DNA of 64,000 nt, from contig NZ_CP042266.1 in NCBI RefSeq assembly GCF_007856155.1, forward strand, positions 4,278,001 through 4,342,000, read 5' to 3'. Source of the DNA: Streptomyces qinzhouensis (GTDB taxonomy: Bacteria > Actinomycetota > Actinomycetes > Streptomycetales > Streptomycetaceae). The notes under the pieces are model-generated. The model saw nothing but the letters and a program-made list of their open reading frames with translations. It did no database searches and was not told where the DNA came from. The position numbers and the translations under genes are program-made. Each line of letters begins with the position of its first letter. Positions within the stretch are counted from its first letter, which is position 1. Below, in pieces: positions 32,175 to 39,373 of the stretch.

Positions 32175-33278
32175 TCAGACGACGCGGCGGACGGCGAGGA
32201 TGTCCGGCCGCCACTCCGCGAGGGTGGCGATCTTGACGACGTCGCCGGTACGCGGGGAGTGCAGGATCAGACCCGAGCCGATGAACAGGCCGACGTGCTC
32301 AGGGACCTGAGCCGTGCCCCGGGTGAACAGCAGATCACCGGGTTTCAGCGCTTTCGCGCTGACCGCCTTGCCCTCCTTGACCTGGGTGTACGTGGTCCGG
32401 GTCAAGGAGACACCGCCGGCCTTGTACGCGGCCTGCATCAGGGACGAGCAGTCGCACCGCCCCATCGGGTCCTGCCCCCGGGGGTTCGCGCACGTCCCGC
32501 CCCACTGATACGGGGTGCCCAGGGCACCGAGACCCCAGCGGATCGCCGTCTGCACCGACTTCGGTGCATCGGCCGGGATCTCGTACCCCTTCGGCAGCAC
32601 CCCGGCCGGGATCGGACCGAACTCCGATCCGTCACCGCCGGGACCACACCCGCCACCAGGGTCGGAGGCATCGGGGTTGGTGGTCTCGTCGCCGGTGAGG
32701 GTGGGGGCGATGGCCTTCTGCAGCGCGGTCGCCAGCGGCTCCCACTTCGCGTACGCGTCCGGGAAACCGGAGAGCTGGACGGCCTGCGCGGCCTGGGTGA
32801 CCGTCATCGACTCCCAGCCCGAGACCTTGAGCAGCCCTTCGTAGAACTTGGTCGACGCGTACACCGGGTCCCGGACCTGCTCCGGGGTGCCCCAGCCCAT
32901 CGACGGACGCTGCTGGAACAACCCCAACGAATCCCTGTCCCCGTAATTCAAGTTGCGCAGGCCCGACTCCTGAAGGGCGGTGGCCAGGGCGACGATCTGC
33001 CCTCGGACAGGGACCTTCATCGCCACCCCGGTGGCCTGAATCGTCCGCGCGTGCGGAATCTGCTCCTTCGGGTCCGGGAGGCCGGTGACGGAAACGCCAC
33101 CGCCGTCCCCGCCGTTCAGGATCGACTCCACCTGCTCTGCGACCGCACCGGTATCCACACCCTGTGCATCACAGGCGGCCTGCGCGTTGGTGGCGCCGAC
33201 CAGGGCGACGGCGACCGGGGCGATCAGCAGCAACGGAGCCAGCGCGACCCCGCCCGCGATCACCGCGACTTTCTTCAC
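32175..33278 (-). CDS. VirB1-like peptidoglycan hydrolase (lytic transglycosylase-like plus NlpC/P60)
   Basis: 367 residues. The N-terminal helix VAVIAGGVALAPLLLIAPVA anchors or exports it. A transglycosylase-like region follows (IVALATALQESGLRNL, DSLGLFQQRPSMGWGT, ATKFYEGLL-type repeats). The C-terminal NlpC/P60 domain shows WGLGALGTPYQWGGTC, then CDCSSLMQAAYKAGGVSLTR with the catalytic Cys, PGDLLFTRG and EHVGLFIGSG with the catalytic His. It opens the wall for the transfer channel. The GTG start overlaps the stop of a 16-residue leader ORF (GTGA), so expression depends on leader translation. Confidence 0.85.
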   Translation of the reverse strand: MKKVAVIAGGVALAPLLLIAPVAVALVGATNAQAACDAQGVDTGAVAEQVESILNGGDGGGVSVTGLPDPKEQIPHARTIQATGVAMKVPVRGQIVALATALQESGLRNLNYGDRDSLGLFQQRPSMGWGTPEQVRDPVYASTKFYEGLLKVSGWESMTVTQAAQAVQLSGFPDAYAKWEPLATALQKAIAPTLTGDETTNPDASDPGGGCGPGGDGSEFGPIPAGVLPKGYEIPADAPKSVQTAIRWGLGALGTPYQWGGTCANPRGQDPMGRCDCSSLMQAAYKAGGVSLTRTTYTQVKEGKAVSAKALKPGDLLFTRGTAQVPEHVGLFIGSGLILHSPRTGDVVKIATLAEWRPDILAVRRVV

Positions 33279-33325
33279 GACCGCCCCACCGAACCGGGCG
33301 AGGGGCGTATCTGGGCATGCCGCAT
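33275..33325 (-). CDS. 16-residue leader peptide ORF
   Basis: An ATG at 33325 has AAGGAG six bases ahead, the strongest ribosome site of this operon. It encodes MRHAQIRPSPGSVGRS, and its TGA overlaps the GTG of the VirB1-like gene. It lies 35 nt after the 19-bp leader block, the same place that the first real gene occupies in the other operon. It probably couples translation, or is the remnant of a first gene. Confidence 0.55.
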   Translation of the reverse strand: MRHAQIRPSPGSVGRS

Positions 33326-33360
33326 GGACGGCTCCTTGCGTGTAGGCCGCCCGGCCCCGG

Positions 33361-33379
33361 CTTTCTCGTCGAAAAGGTC
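33361..33379 (-). promoter_or_regulatory. Conserved 19-bp leader block, copy 2
   Basis: Exact complement of the block at 2534-2552. It lies 56 nt downstream of the TTAGCCG hairpin and 35 nt before the leader ATG, so order and spacing match the first operon. The rest of the two leaders has diverged, which makes chance or recent duplication a poor explanation. Confidence 0.6.
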
Positions 33380-33431
33380 ACCGGGGAACGGGCGGGTCAA
33401 AGAAGAAAGAGAAGAAGAGGGCGGGAAAGGC

Positions 33432-33456
33432 GTCCGGGAGCGGCTAACTCCCGGAC
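33432..33456 (-). promoter_or_regulatory. Leader hairpin with conserved TTAGCCG loop, copy 2
   Basis: GTCCGGGAG at 33432-33440 pairs perfectly with 33448-33456 around the seven-base loop that reads TTAGCCG on the minus strand. Copy 1 has the same loop with a different outer stem. No T-run follows, so it is not a simple terminator. Confidence 0.6.
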
Positions 33457-33818
33457 ACCGGGCCCGTCATTCAGAAGCGGCAGCCGGCCGCCCTCGTAAT
33501 CTCACCCGCCACACAGCAAAAGCCCCCTTCGGAACAGAGCCGCACCCCGGCCGTCTGGACGGTGCAGCACGCAACAACACAGCTCAACCGGCCCCAAGCC
33601 AGGGCCCGGAGCGGCGAACACGAGGGGGACTGTAGGAGGGAAATCCGGCCGCACCAAACGACGCCGGAACCCCGGATCACGTCATTGGGTACGGCCGGGA
33701 AAGACGGCTACTGTTCGCGGCACCGCTCACCCCTCGCCGGGTTTCCGAGCGGTCCCACGCCCATTCCCCGCCCTGCGCGGCCGGGCGTTCAGCCGTCTTT
33801 CCGAATAGGGAGAAACCC
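33457..33818. other. Intergenic region between divergent transfer and methylase genes
   Basis: About 360 bp without a gene. It must contain the minus-strand promoter of the mating-channel operon and the plus-strand promoter of the methyltransferase. I see no clear -10/-35 pair. GGGAG lies just before the methyltransferase GTG. A slightly AT-richer patch runs from about 33640 to 33720. Confidence 0.4.
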
Positions 33819-34568
33819 GTGCCGTACACGCTGCACCGAGGCGACGCGCTCACCGTCCTGAAGACCCTGCCCGACGAGTCCGTCGACGCCGTGATCACGG
33901 ACCCGCCGTACAACTCCGGCGGTCGGACGTCCTCGGAGCGCACCGCCCGGACCGCGCGGGCGAAGTACACCAGCGGGGACGCCGGCCACGACCTGGCGAA
34001 CTTCCCGGGCGAGAACCGCGACCAGCGCTCGTACCGGGCGTGGCTGACGGACCTGCTGACCGAGTCGTACCGGGCGGCCCGCGAGCACGCGGTCGTGATG
34101 GTGTTCACGGACTGGCGGCAGGAGCCGACGACGTCGGACGCGCTGCAGATGGCGGGCTGGACCTGGTCCGGCACGATCCCGTGGATCAAGCCCGCGTCCC
34201 GGCCGAGGAAGGGCGGGCCGAAGCAGGACTCGGAGTTCATCCTCTGGGGCGTCAAGGGCACCCTCGACAAGACCCGTGACCTCTACCTGCCCGGCCACTA
34301 CGTCGCCTCCCAGCCCCGCAAGGATCGGGTCCACATCACCCAGAAGCCGGTCGAGGTGATGCGCCGGCTCGTCCAGGTCGCCCGCCCCGGCGGCACCGTC
34401 CTCGACCCCTTCGCCGGCTCCGGCTCCACCGGGGTGGCCGCGCTGAAGGAAGGCCGGAGCTTCGTCGGGATCGAGCTGTCCGACCACTACGCCGAAGTCG
34501 CCGAGCAGCGGCTGCGCGAGGCCGTCCTCACCCGGGACGACGTCGACCTCGCCGGGCCGGAGCGGTGA
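33819..34568 (+). CDS. DNA methyltransferase, DPPY (beta-class order)
   Basis: 249 residues. The catalytic motif AVITDPPYNSGG is at about residue 28. The S-adenosylmethionine-binding motif LDPFAGSGSTGVAALKEGR is near residue 195, followed by FVGIELSDHYAEVAEQRL. The motif order IV then I marks the beta class, and DPPY favours N6-adenine over N4-cytosine. RVHITQKPVEVMRRLVQVAR is the usual pre-motif I helix. GTG start with GGGAG upstream. It faces a nuclease-like gene across a terminator. It may protect the element, regulate it or form a restriction pair. Confidence 0.85.
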   Translation: MPYTLHRGDALTVLKTLPDESVDAVITDPPYNSGGRTSSERTARTARAKYTSGDAGHDLANFPGENRDQRSYRAWLTDLLTESYRAAREHAVVMVFTDWRQEPTTSDALQMAGWTWSGTIPWIKPASRPRKGGPKQDSEFILWGVKGTLDKTRDLYLPGHYVASQPRKDRVHITQKPVEVMRRLVQVARPGGTVLDPFAGSGSTGVAALKEGRSFVGIELSDHYAEVAEQRLREAVLTRDDVDLAGPER

Positions 34569-34605
34569 GAAGACCCCCGCCCCGGGATGGGGCGGAAACG
34601 AAGAA

Positions 34606-34653
34606 GAGGGCGGTTGCCGCACCCGGTGGTCTGGGGGTACGGCAACCGCCCTC
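34606..34653. terminator. Bidirectional terminator hairpin
   Basis: GAGGGCGGTTGCCG at 34606-34619 is perfectly complementary to 34640-34653. It lies between the convergent methyltransferase and nuclease genes. Confidence 0.75.
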
Positions 34654-34672
34654 ATCATGTGTGTGCCGGAGG

Positions 34673-35608
34673 TCAGCCGGCCTCGACGCTCCGCCGGATC
34701 AGGTCCCCGGCCCGCACCAGGTCGGCGCGGGATCTGATCCGCACCTCCAGGGCCCCCGTGCCGTGGAACCCGATGCCGCGGACGTCCCGGGTGAAGCCCT
34801 CGACCAGCTCCACGGTGTCCGGGTCCACCTTCAGGGTCACCACCAGCGTCTGCTTCCGGGGCTGGACCTTCACCGAGGCGACGTTCTTGATCCGCCGGTA
34901 CGCGATGTAGTGCTGCAGGACCTCCCTCTGCACCGAGCCCGATTCCGTCAGCGCCTCGTCCAGATCCGCGAATAGGTCCTTCAGCTCCTGCGGCGAGGCG
35001 TCCAGGTACTGCTGCACCGTCTTGCCCCCACCGGAAGCCAGCACCTCCGCAGGCCCGGCCGCCCCGGGGGCGGTACGGGGACGAGGAATCGCGGGAGCGA
35101 CCGGCGCACCGGTGAACGAGGCCACCAGCCGCAGCGTGACCACGTCCTCGAACACCCGGTACGCCACCAGGTCGATCCGATGCCGGATCATCTCCAGCGC
35201 CACCACCGTGTGCGGCGTGAAATCCCCCGCCACGCACACGATCCGCGGACGGCTCCAGTCCACCGACCCCGCCGCCTCCGCCCCGAGCCGGTCCCGCACC
35301 AGACCCTCGAACTCGGCGTGGCTGTCGTTCAGCCACGCCAGATACGACAGCGCCTGGGTCACCACCTCTTTGTCCCGGGTCCGCTTGTACTCGACGATCA
35401 CCGGCGCCCCGGTCTCGTCCAGACCCAGCGAGTCGATCCGCCCCCGGTGCCGCCCCGTCTCGTACTCCGACGCCAGGAACCGGATCCCCAGCATCGCCTC
35501 CATGTTCCCCTCGACCAGCGACCGCAGCTCCCGCTCCAGCGCCACCGACGAACCCGCCATCTCCACCGCACGCCCGCCATCCACACGGAACGCCTTCAGA
35601 TCACCCAC
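34673..35608 (-). CDS. PD-(D/E)XK nuclease-like protein with DUF5655 domain
   Basis: 311 residues from GTG 35608; a longer frame to 35824 exists but its extra part looks non-coding. The N-terminal half has RELRSLVEGNMEAMLGIRFL, then GRIDSLGLDETGAPVIVEYK, the D-x(n)-EYK core of the PD-(D/E)XK fold as in DUF91/EndoMS-like proteins, and VVTQALSYLAWLND. The C-terminal domain (LKVDPDTVELVEGFTRDVRG and DLVRAGDLIRRSVEAG) fits DUF5655. Such proteins are predicted DNA or RNA nucleases. Facing the DPPY methyltransferase, it could be its restriction partner or a stand-alone defence protein. Confidence 0.75.
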   Translation of the reverse strand: MGDLKAFRVDGGRAVEMAGSSVALERELRSLVEGNMEAMLGIRFLASEYETGRHRGRIDSLGLDETGAPVIVEYKRTRDKEVVTQALSYLAWLNDSHAEFEGLVRDRLGAEAAGSVDWSRPRIVCVAGDFTPHTVVALEMIRHRIDLVAYRVFEDVVTLRLVASFTGAPVAPAIPRPRTAPGAAGPAEVLASGGGKTVQQYLDASPQELKDLFADLDEALTESGSVQREVLQHYIAYRRIKNVASVKVQPRKQTLVVTLKVDPDTVELVEGFTRDVRGIGFHGTGALEVRIRSRADLVRAGDLIRRSVEAG

Positions 35609-36095
35609 ACGAACCCCCAGCCCATCGGCAGATCGACTGGGCAGAGAATCCCCCCGGGCCAGCGGATATTCCGCCGACACGGAATCGTGATCAGAGGTCG
35701 GAGCTGGAGGCTCCTGGTGCCGCCGACGCCAGACATACGCGCTGTCCCGTGGATTCGATCGGGTCTCCTCCGCTGCTGTGGTGGGTCGGCCGGGCAGGCC
35801 AGGCTGTCGGGCCGTGTGGATCATGATGGAATCCGGGAGGATTTGGAACCCCTCTCATGCTTCATGTCCGGGTGCGTGGGCTGCGGCCTGCTGGTCGAAC
35901 TCCGCGTCGGCGCAATAGGTATCCCGGCCGAATTCGCCGACTTTCGGGCGGTGGGCGGCGGAAGTGGCTGCCGCCGGAATGTCCGGCGTCTGCCGCAGCA
36001 AGGCCAGAATGTGACCTGCGTCACCTCCACGTGTGATGGCATCATCACCGCCAGTCACCCCCTTCGTGGGGGCGGTCCCAGGGAGAGGACATCGC
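35609..36095. other. Intergenic region upstream of the lectin gene
   Basis: About 490 bp between divergent genes. A reading frame extends the nuclease gene through part of it but shows no conserved features. Near the lectin gene there are two short inverted repeats, GTGAC-N4-GTCAC and TGATG-GC-ATCA, within about 100 bp of the start. These are possible operators. Nothing else is recognised. Confidence 0.4.
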
Positions 36096-37718
36096 ATGGG
36101 CGGGCAGGGCTTACCGGAGCAGGACTGGATCGCGGACGGGCTGCGTGAGGTGCTGGGCGGCGGGGAGTTGTCGGCGCGTAAGCAGGCGCGGGTGGAGGGC
36201 AACCGGCCGCGTCATCACATCGTGGCGGTGGCGCTGAACGCCTTCGCCCGTTTCGGGCAGAGCGCCGAGCTGACCGAGCTGGAGCAGGAAATCGTCGATG
36301 CGTTCCGGCGGGCCGGGATCTCGGACGCTCAGATAGCCGAGTACGGGCGGATCTTCACAGAGGCGAGTGCGGAGGCCAAGGCGCGGGCCTTCCCCGATGT
36401 GGTGGCAGGCCTGACGCCCGAGACCGGGTACGGCACGGCGGAACTCCAGCGCGATGCCCCGACGGTGGTACGCGATGTGCTCGACCTGCCCCATGTGCAG
36501 CTGGAGGAGCGGGCGCCGGGGCAGGCACGGGTCGGGCCGTCTCCGGCCGACACCCCGGCGGCCACGAACGTCGGCTGGAGCGCGACGATCCTCCAGGTCC
36601 CGCAGGAGGCGTCAGCCGCCGCGTTCGCCGCTCCGCCCCCGGCGCCGCCCGTCACCGCGTTCGCCGCTCCGCCCGCCGGCCAGACTCTGGTCACCGTCTG
36701 GGCCGACAACTTCTACTGCGAGAAGGAGTCGACCGAACTCTCGCCTGATGACGAGTTGTACTTCAACTTCGTCACGACCGACCGCAGCAACTCCACGACG
36801 GTCCTGCCTCCGACGATCGAGAACGTCGACGCAGGGGAGACACACTCCTTCACCAACGTCATCCTGTGGAACCAGGCCGTCGCCCCTTGGGGCCTGATCG
36901 TCACCGTCGATGTGTGGGAGGAGGACAGCGGCAACAACCGGAGCCCGCTAGCAGCCGCCCAGCTTGAGGCAGCCAAAGAATTCGCCGCATCACTGCGGGG
37001 TGACACCCTGGCCGACGCCCTGATCATGGGCGCCCAGCTGCCCCTTGAACTGGCCGACGGCTACAGCTTCTCTCCTCTGGTCGCGGCCGTGACGATGGGC
37101 ATCTCGGCCGTCATCGAAACCTTTATCTCCTGGAGCTACGACGATCACGTCGGCACCCACGCGTTCGCCTTCGCCAGCGCCGCCCTGACCGCTCTGGGCC
37201 CCGTGGGCAGCCCGTCCACCTATGAAGGGGTGATCGACGGAAGCTCCAACGGAGAAGCCCGTATCAGGCTGAGGATCCGTGCCGACCAGGGCAGTCCGGG
37301 CCGCCGCATCAGGCTCACCAACGTCAACAGCGGCAAGATCCTCACCGTCCACGGAGCTTCCCTCGACGACGGCGCCAACGTCGATCAATGGCACTACCAC
37401 AGCGGCGAAAACCAGCACTGGCGCCTGGTCGACAAGGGCAACGGCGTCTACGCCTTGCTCAACGAACGCAGCGGCCAAGCCCTCAGCGTCTACGGCGGGT
37501 CCGTCGACGACAGTGCCAACATCGTCCAGTGGCCGTACGGGGATACCGACAACCAGCACTGGCGCCTGGAGGACACCGGCAACGGCTTCAAGGTGATCAA
37601 CGTGAGAAGCGGCAAGGTCCTCGACGTTTACGGTCGGCGAACCGATGACGGCACGAACGTCATCCAATACACCTACAGCCAGACCGCCAACCAGCACTGG
37701 CGCATCAACGACATCTGA
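36096..37718 (+). CDS. Ricin-B-lectin protein of unknown role, no signal peptide
   Basis: 540 residues from ATG 36096 with GGGAGAGGAC upstream. Residues 1-110 are helical (EQDWIADGLREVLGGGELSA, VALNAFARFGQSAELTELEQ). Residues 200-380 include a beta-rich part (LVTVWADNFYCEKESTEL) and a hydrophobic helical stretch (FSPLVAAVTMGISAVIETFI). The last 140 are three ricin-type repeats ending in QHWRLVD, QHWRLED and QHWRIND (QxW). Ricin repeats bind sugars. The lack of a secretion signal on a lectin, in a mobile element next to the tRNA end, suggests T4SS or contact export, or an intracellular sensor. Confidence 0.75.
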   Translation: MGGQGLPEQDWIADGLREVLGGGELSARKQARVEGNRPRHHIVAVALNAFARFGQSAELTELEQEIVDAFRRAGISDAQIAEYGRIFTEASAEAKARAFPDVVAGLTPETGYGTAELQRDAPTVVRDVLDLPHVQLEERAPGQARVGPSPADTPAATNVGWSATILQVPQEASAAAFAAPPPAPPVTAFAAPPAGQTLVTVWADNFYCEKESTELSPDDELYFNFVTTDRSNSTTVLPPTIENVDAGETHSFTNVILWNQAVAPWGLIVTVDVWEEDSGNNRSPLAAAQLEAAKEFAASLRGDTLADALIMGAQLPLELADGYSFSPLVAAVTMGISAVIETFISWSYDDHVGTHAFAFASAALTALGPVGSPSTYEGVIDGSSNGEARIRLRIRADQGSPGRRIRLTNVNSGKILTVHGASLDDGANVDQWHYHSGENQHWRLVDKGNGVYALLNERSGQALSVYGGSVDDSANIVQWPYGDTDNQHWRLEDTGNGFKVINVRSGKVLDVYGRRTDDGTNVIQYTYSQTANQHWRINDI

Positions 37719-38235
37719 CCCGTGCTCGCGCACCGCAGCCCCGACCCCGCCCCAACCCCTGTCAGGCGTGTCCCCCAGTAGGTGCGCCTCGCGGAGGGAG
37801 GAGCGACTGCACGCAACGGTCCCCGGGCTGCCCGGGGACCTGGCGGCGACCCGCGATATGCCGCCGACGCGGACGGCGGACACCGTACAGGTCCTGCGTT
37901 CACTCCCGGATCTTCCCGTTCCAGCCCGTCGCGCCCGCCGGAAGAGGGTCCGCAAGATCCTGAAATGCCACCTCCCGTCTCCCGGGGGACGGGAGGGAAC
38001 CTCTTTGAGGAAGCAATTGTCGAGAGGCGACAGAGACTGCTGCGAGAGCTGTGAGCAGTCGCTGACCGGGTACTGCCGGTCACCCACGCCCTTCCAGGGG
38101 AGCGCAAGGGGAGCGCGGACGCCTTTGGACAGTGCAACACCGCCCAGCACCCGCCGGATCAACATCAGTGCTCTGATCAGGCAAAACGGCATCCGGCAAC
38201 ACCAGCCGACATGGCCCGGCACGATCTCTAACGTG
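37719..38235. other. Intergenic region up to the element end
   Basis: No gene is recognised; ORFs here are short and unlike known families. It ends at the tRNA-derived attachment sequence. There is no integrase or excisionase here, so those genes should be at the other end of the element. Confidence 0.5.
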
Positions 38236-38278
38236 CTCGTAATGCGTAGGTCTCGGGTTCGAATCCCGAAGGCGGCTC
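38236..38278 (+). other. Attachment site: 3' part of a tRNA-Thr(CGT) gene
   Basis: The 43 bases begin in the anticodon loop (CTCGTAA) and run through the T-arm (GGTTCGAATCC) to the acceptor end GGCGGCTC. The bases before the loop do not form a D-arm or acceptor 5' strand, so this is a 3' duplicate and not a full tRNA. Actinobacterial integrated elements recombine at tRNA 3' ends and leave exactly such a copy. It marks the right boundary of the conjugative element. The anticodon is inferred from the loop. Confidence 0.75.
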
Positions 38279-38778
38279 TGAAGAACCTCAGGACTCACTC
38301 GCCGTGACCTGGGGTTTTTCGCATTTTCGGGGTCAGTCCGGACCCTCCCTGGGGGCTGATTCGGGGCCGGTTTGAGCCAGGGGAGCCGCCATCGCTGCCC
38401 CGCCGCCGGTGCGGAGGCCGCCGGCAGGTGGAAGACGGTCTCGTCGGGCAGCGGCAGCCGGGTGACTCGGCAAGCCGCTGTCGCGTTCGCCGACTCCCCC
38501 GAGCCCCGGTGCTGTCACACGGCCGGGGCTCGGGCGTCGGCGCACTGCTTGGCGTCACCGATTCCGGAGCGGCCCCGGCATCTGACGGCGTCGACCACGG
38601 CACGTGCGGCCGGCAGCCGTACGGAGAGCCGGGAGGCCGGCGGTTGGACGGGGCGGACTCGGGCTTCAGGCGGTGGCTGGCGCGATCACGGCGCCGCAAG
38701 TCGCTTGTGCCGGCCGGATTGATCCTTGCCTGAAACGGCGGTGGGTGCGCTGACCCGAGGGGTGGCGTGGCCGCCCTG
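38279..38778. other. Intergenic region between att site and effector gene
   Basis: About 500 bp. Several overlapping short frames look like GC shadows. No promoter, repeat or RNA gene is recognised. Confidence 0.4.
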
Positions 38779-39213
38779 CTACTCCCTGTCGGGAGTGGCC
38801 GGGTTGCGCGTCATGTTGAAGGTGAGGCCGGAGAAGTACTGGCCCTGAACGACCGTACTGTCGCGGGTTTCGCCGGTGACGCTGTTGTGGACCCCGCCGC
38901 CCGACTCGGGCCCGGACTGCCGCCGCCACTCTTCCAGCAGTACGCGGAACTCTCCGTCCAGGGCCGCCCGTACACCAAGGGCCGTGGCCAGCGCTTGGGC
39001 GCGCAGCGGGTCGGCGGGGTCGCTCTCCAGCGCGGCGACTTCCAGTTCGCCGGAGCTGACCTGAAGTGATCCGTCTTCTTCCGTCCCCTGTGCCGATCCC
39101 CGCTGGAACGGGCGTCTTACCAGCGCGGTGAGTCCCTGCCACGCGTGGCGTCCGGCCTCGCTTCCGAGCCCGCCGGCCAGTGCGGCGAGAGTCGCTGCGG
39201 TGATCGGGTCCAT
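38779..39213 (-). CDS. Bell-like effector with C-terminal RHIM/BASS-type amyloid motif
   Basis: 144 residues from ATG 39213 with GAGGGAG upstream. The N-terminus is short and hydrophobic ([20 protein letters not shown], then [10 protein letters not shown]), followed by helices ([28 protein letters not shown]). This is the layout of Bell-type bacterial effectors thought to attack membranes. At 110-133 the chain carries NSVTGETRD then [13 protein letters not shown], matching the RHIM-like bacterial amyloid signalling motif (G-x-x-x-x-x-VVQ-G-x-x-x-G). The two NLR-like genes to the right carry the same motif at their N-termini. It is divergent from the first NLR across 160 bp. Confidence 0.75.
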   Translation of the reverse strand: MDPITAATLAALAGGLGSEAGRHAWQGLTALVRRPFQRGSAQGTEEDGSLQVSSGELEVAALESDPADPLRAQALATALGVRAALDGEFRVLLEEWRRQSGPESGGGVHNSVTGETRDSTVVQGQYFSGLTFNMTRNPATPDRE

Positions 39214-39373
39214 GCTGGATCTCCCTCGGTCGACGTCGGATTGTTCTACCTTAAGTCTGCCGCGCGGGGCGACGGAGTGGCTCGGACACCTCCGGACTGC
39301 CCCATCGATTCCGGTGCGTTCCGCTCGATGTGCGCGCGTCGTCATGGAGGCGGCGAGCCCCTACTGTTGGCGC

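Noticed and set aside
35609..35824. N-terminal extension of the DUF5655 nuclease
   Set aside because: The extra residues are low-complexity and charged with no fold pattern; GTG 35608 sits just before the nuclease domain, though its ribosome site is weak.
38236..38310. A complete tRNA gene at the element end
   Set aside because: Only the 3' part folds; no D-arm or 5' acceptor strand precedes the anticodon loop.
39128..39373. An earlier start for the first NLR-like protein
   Set aside because: The extra codons overlap the divergent effector gene and its promoter, and the amyloid motif begins right after the ATG at 39374.
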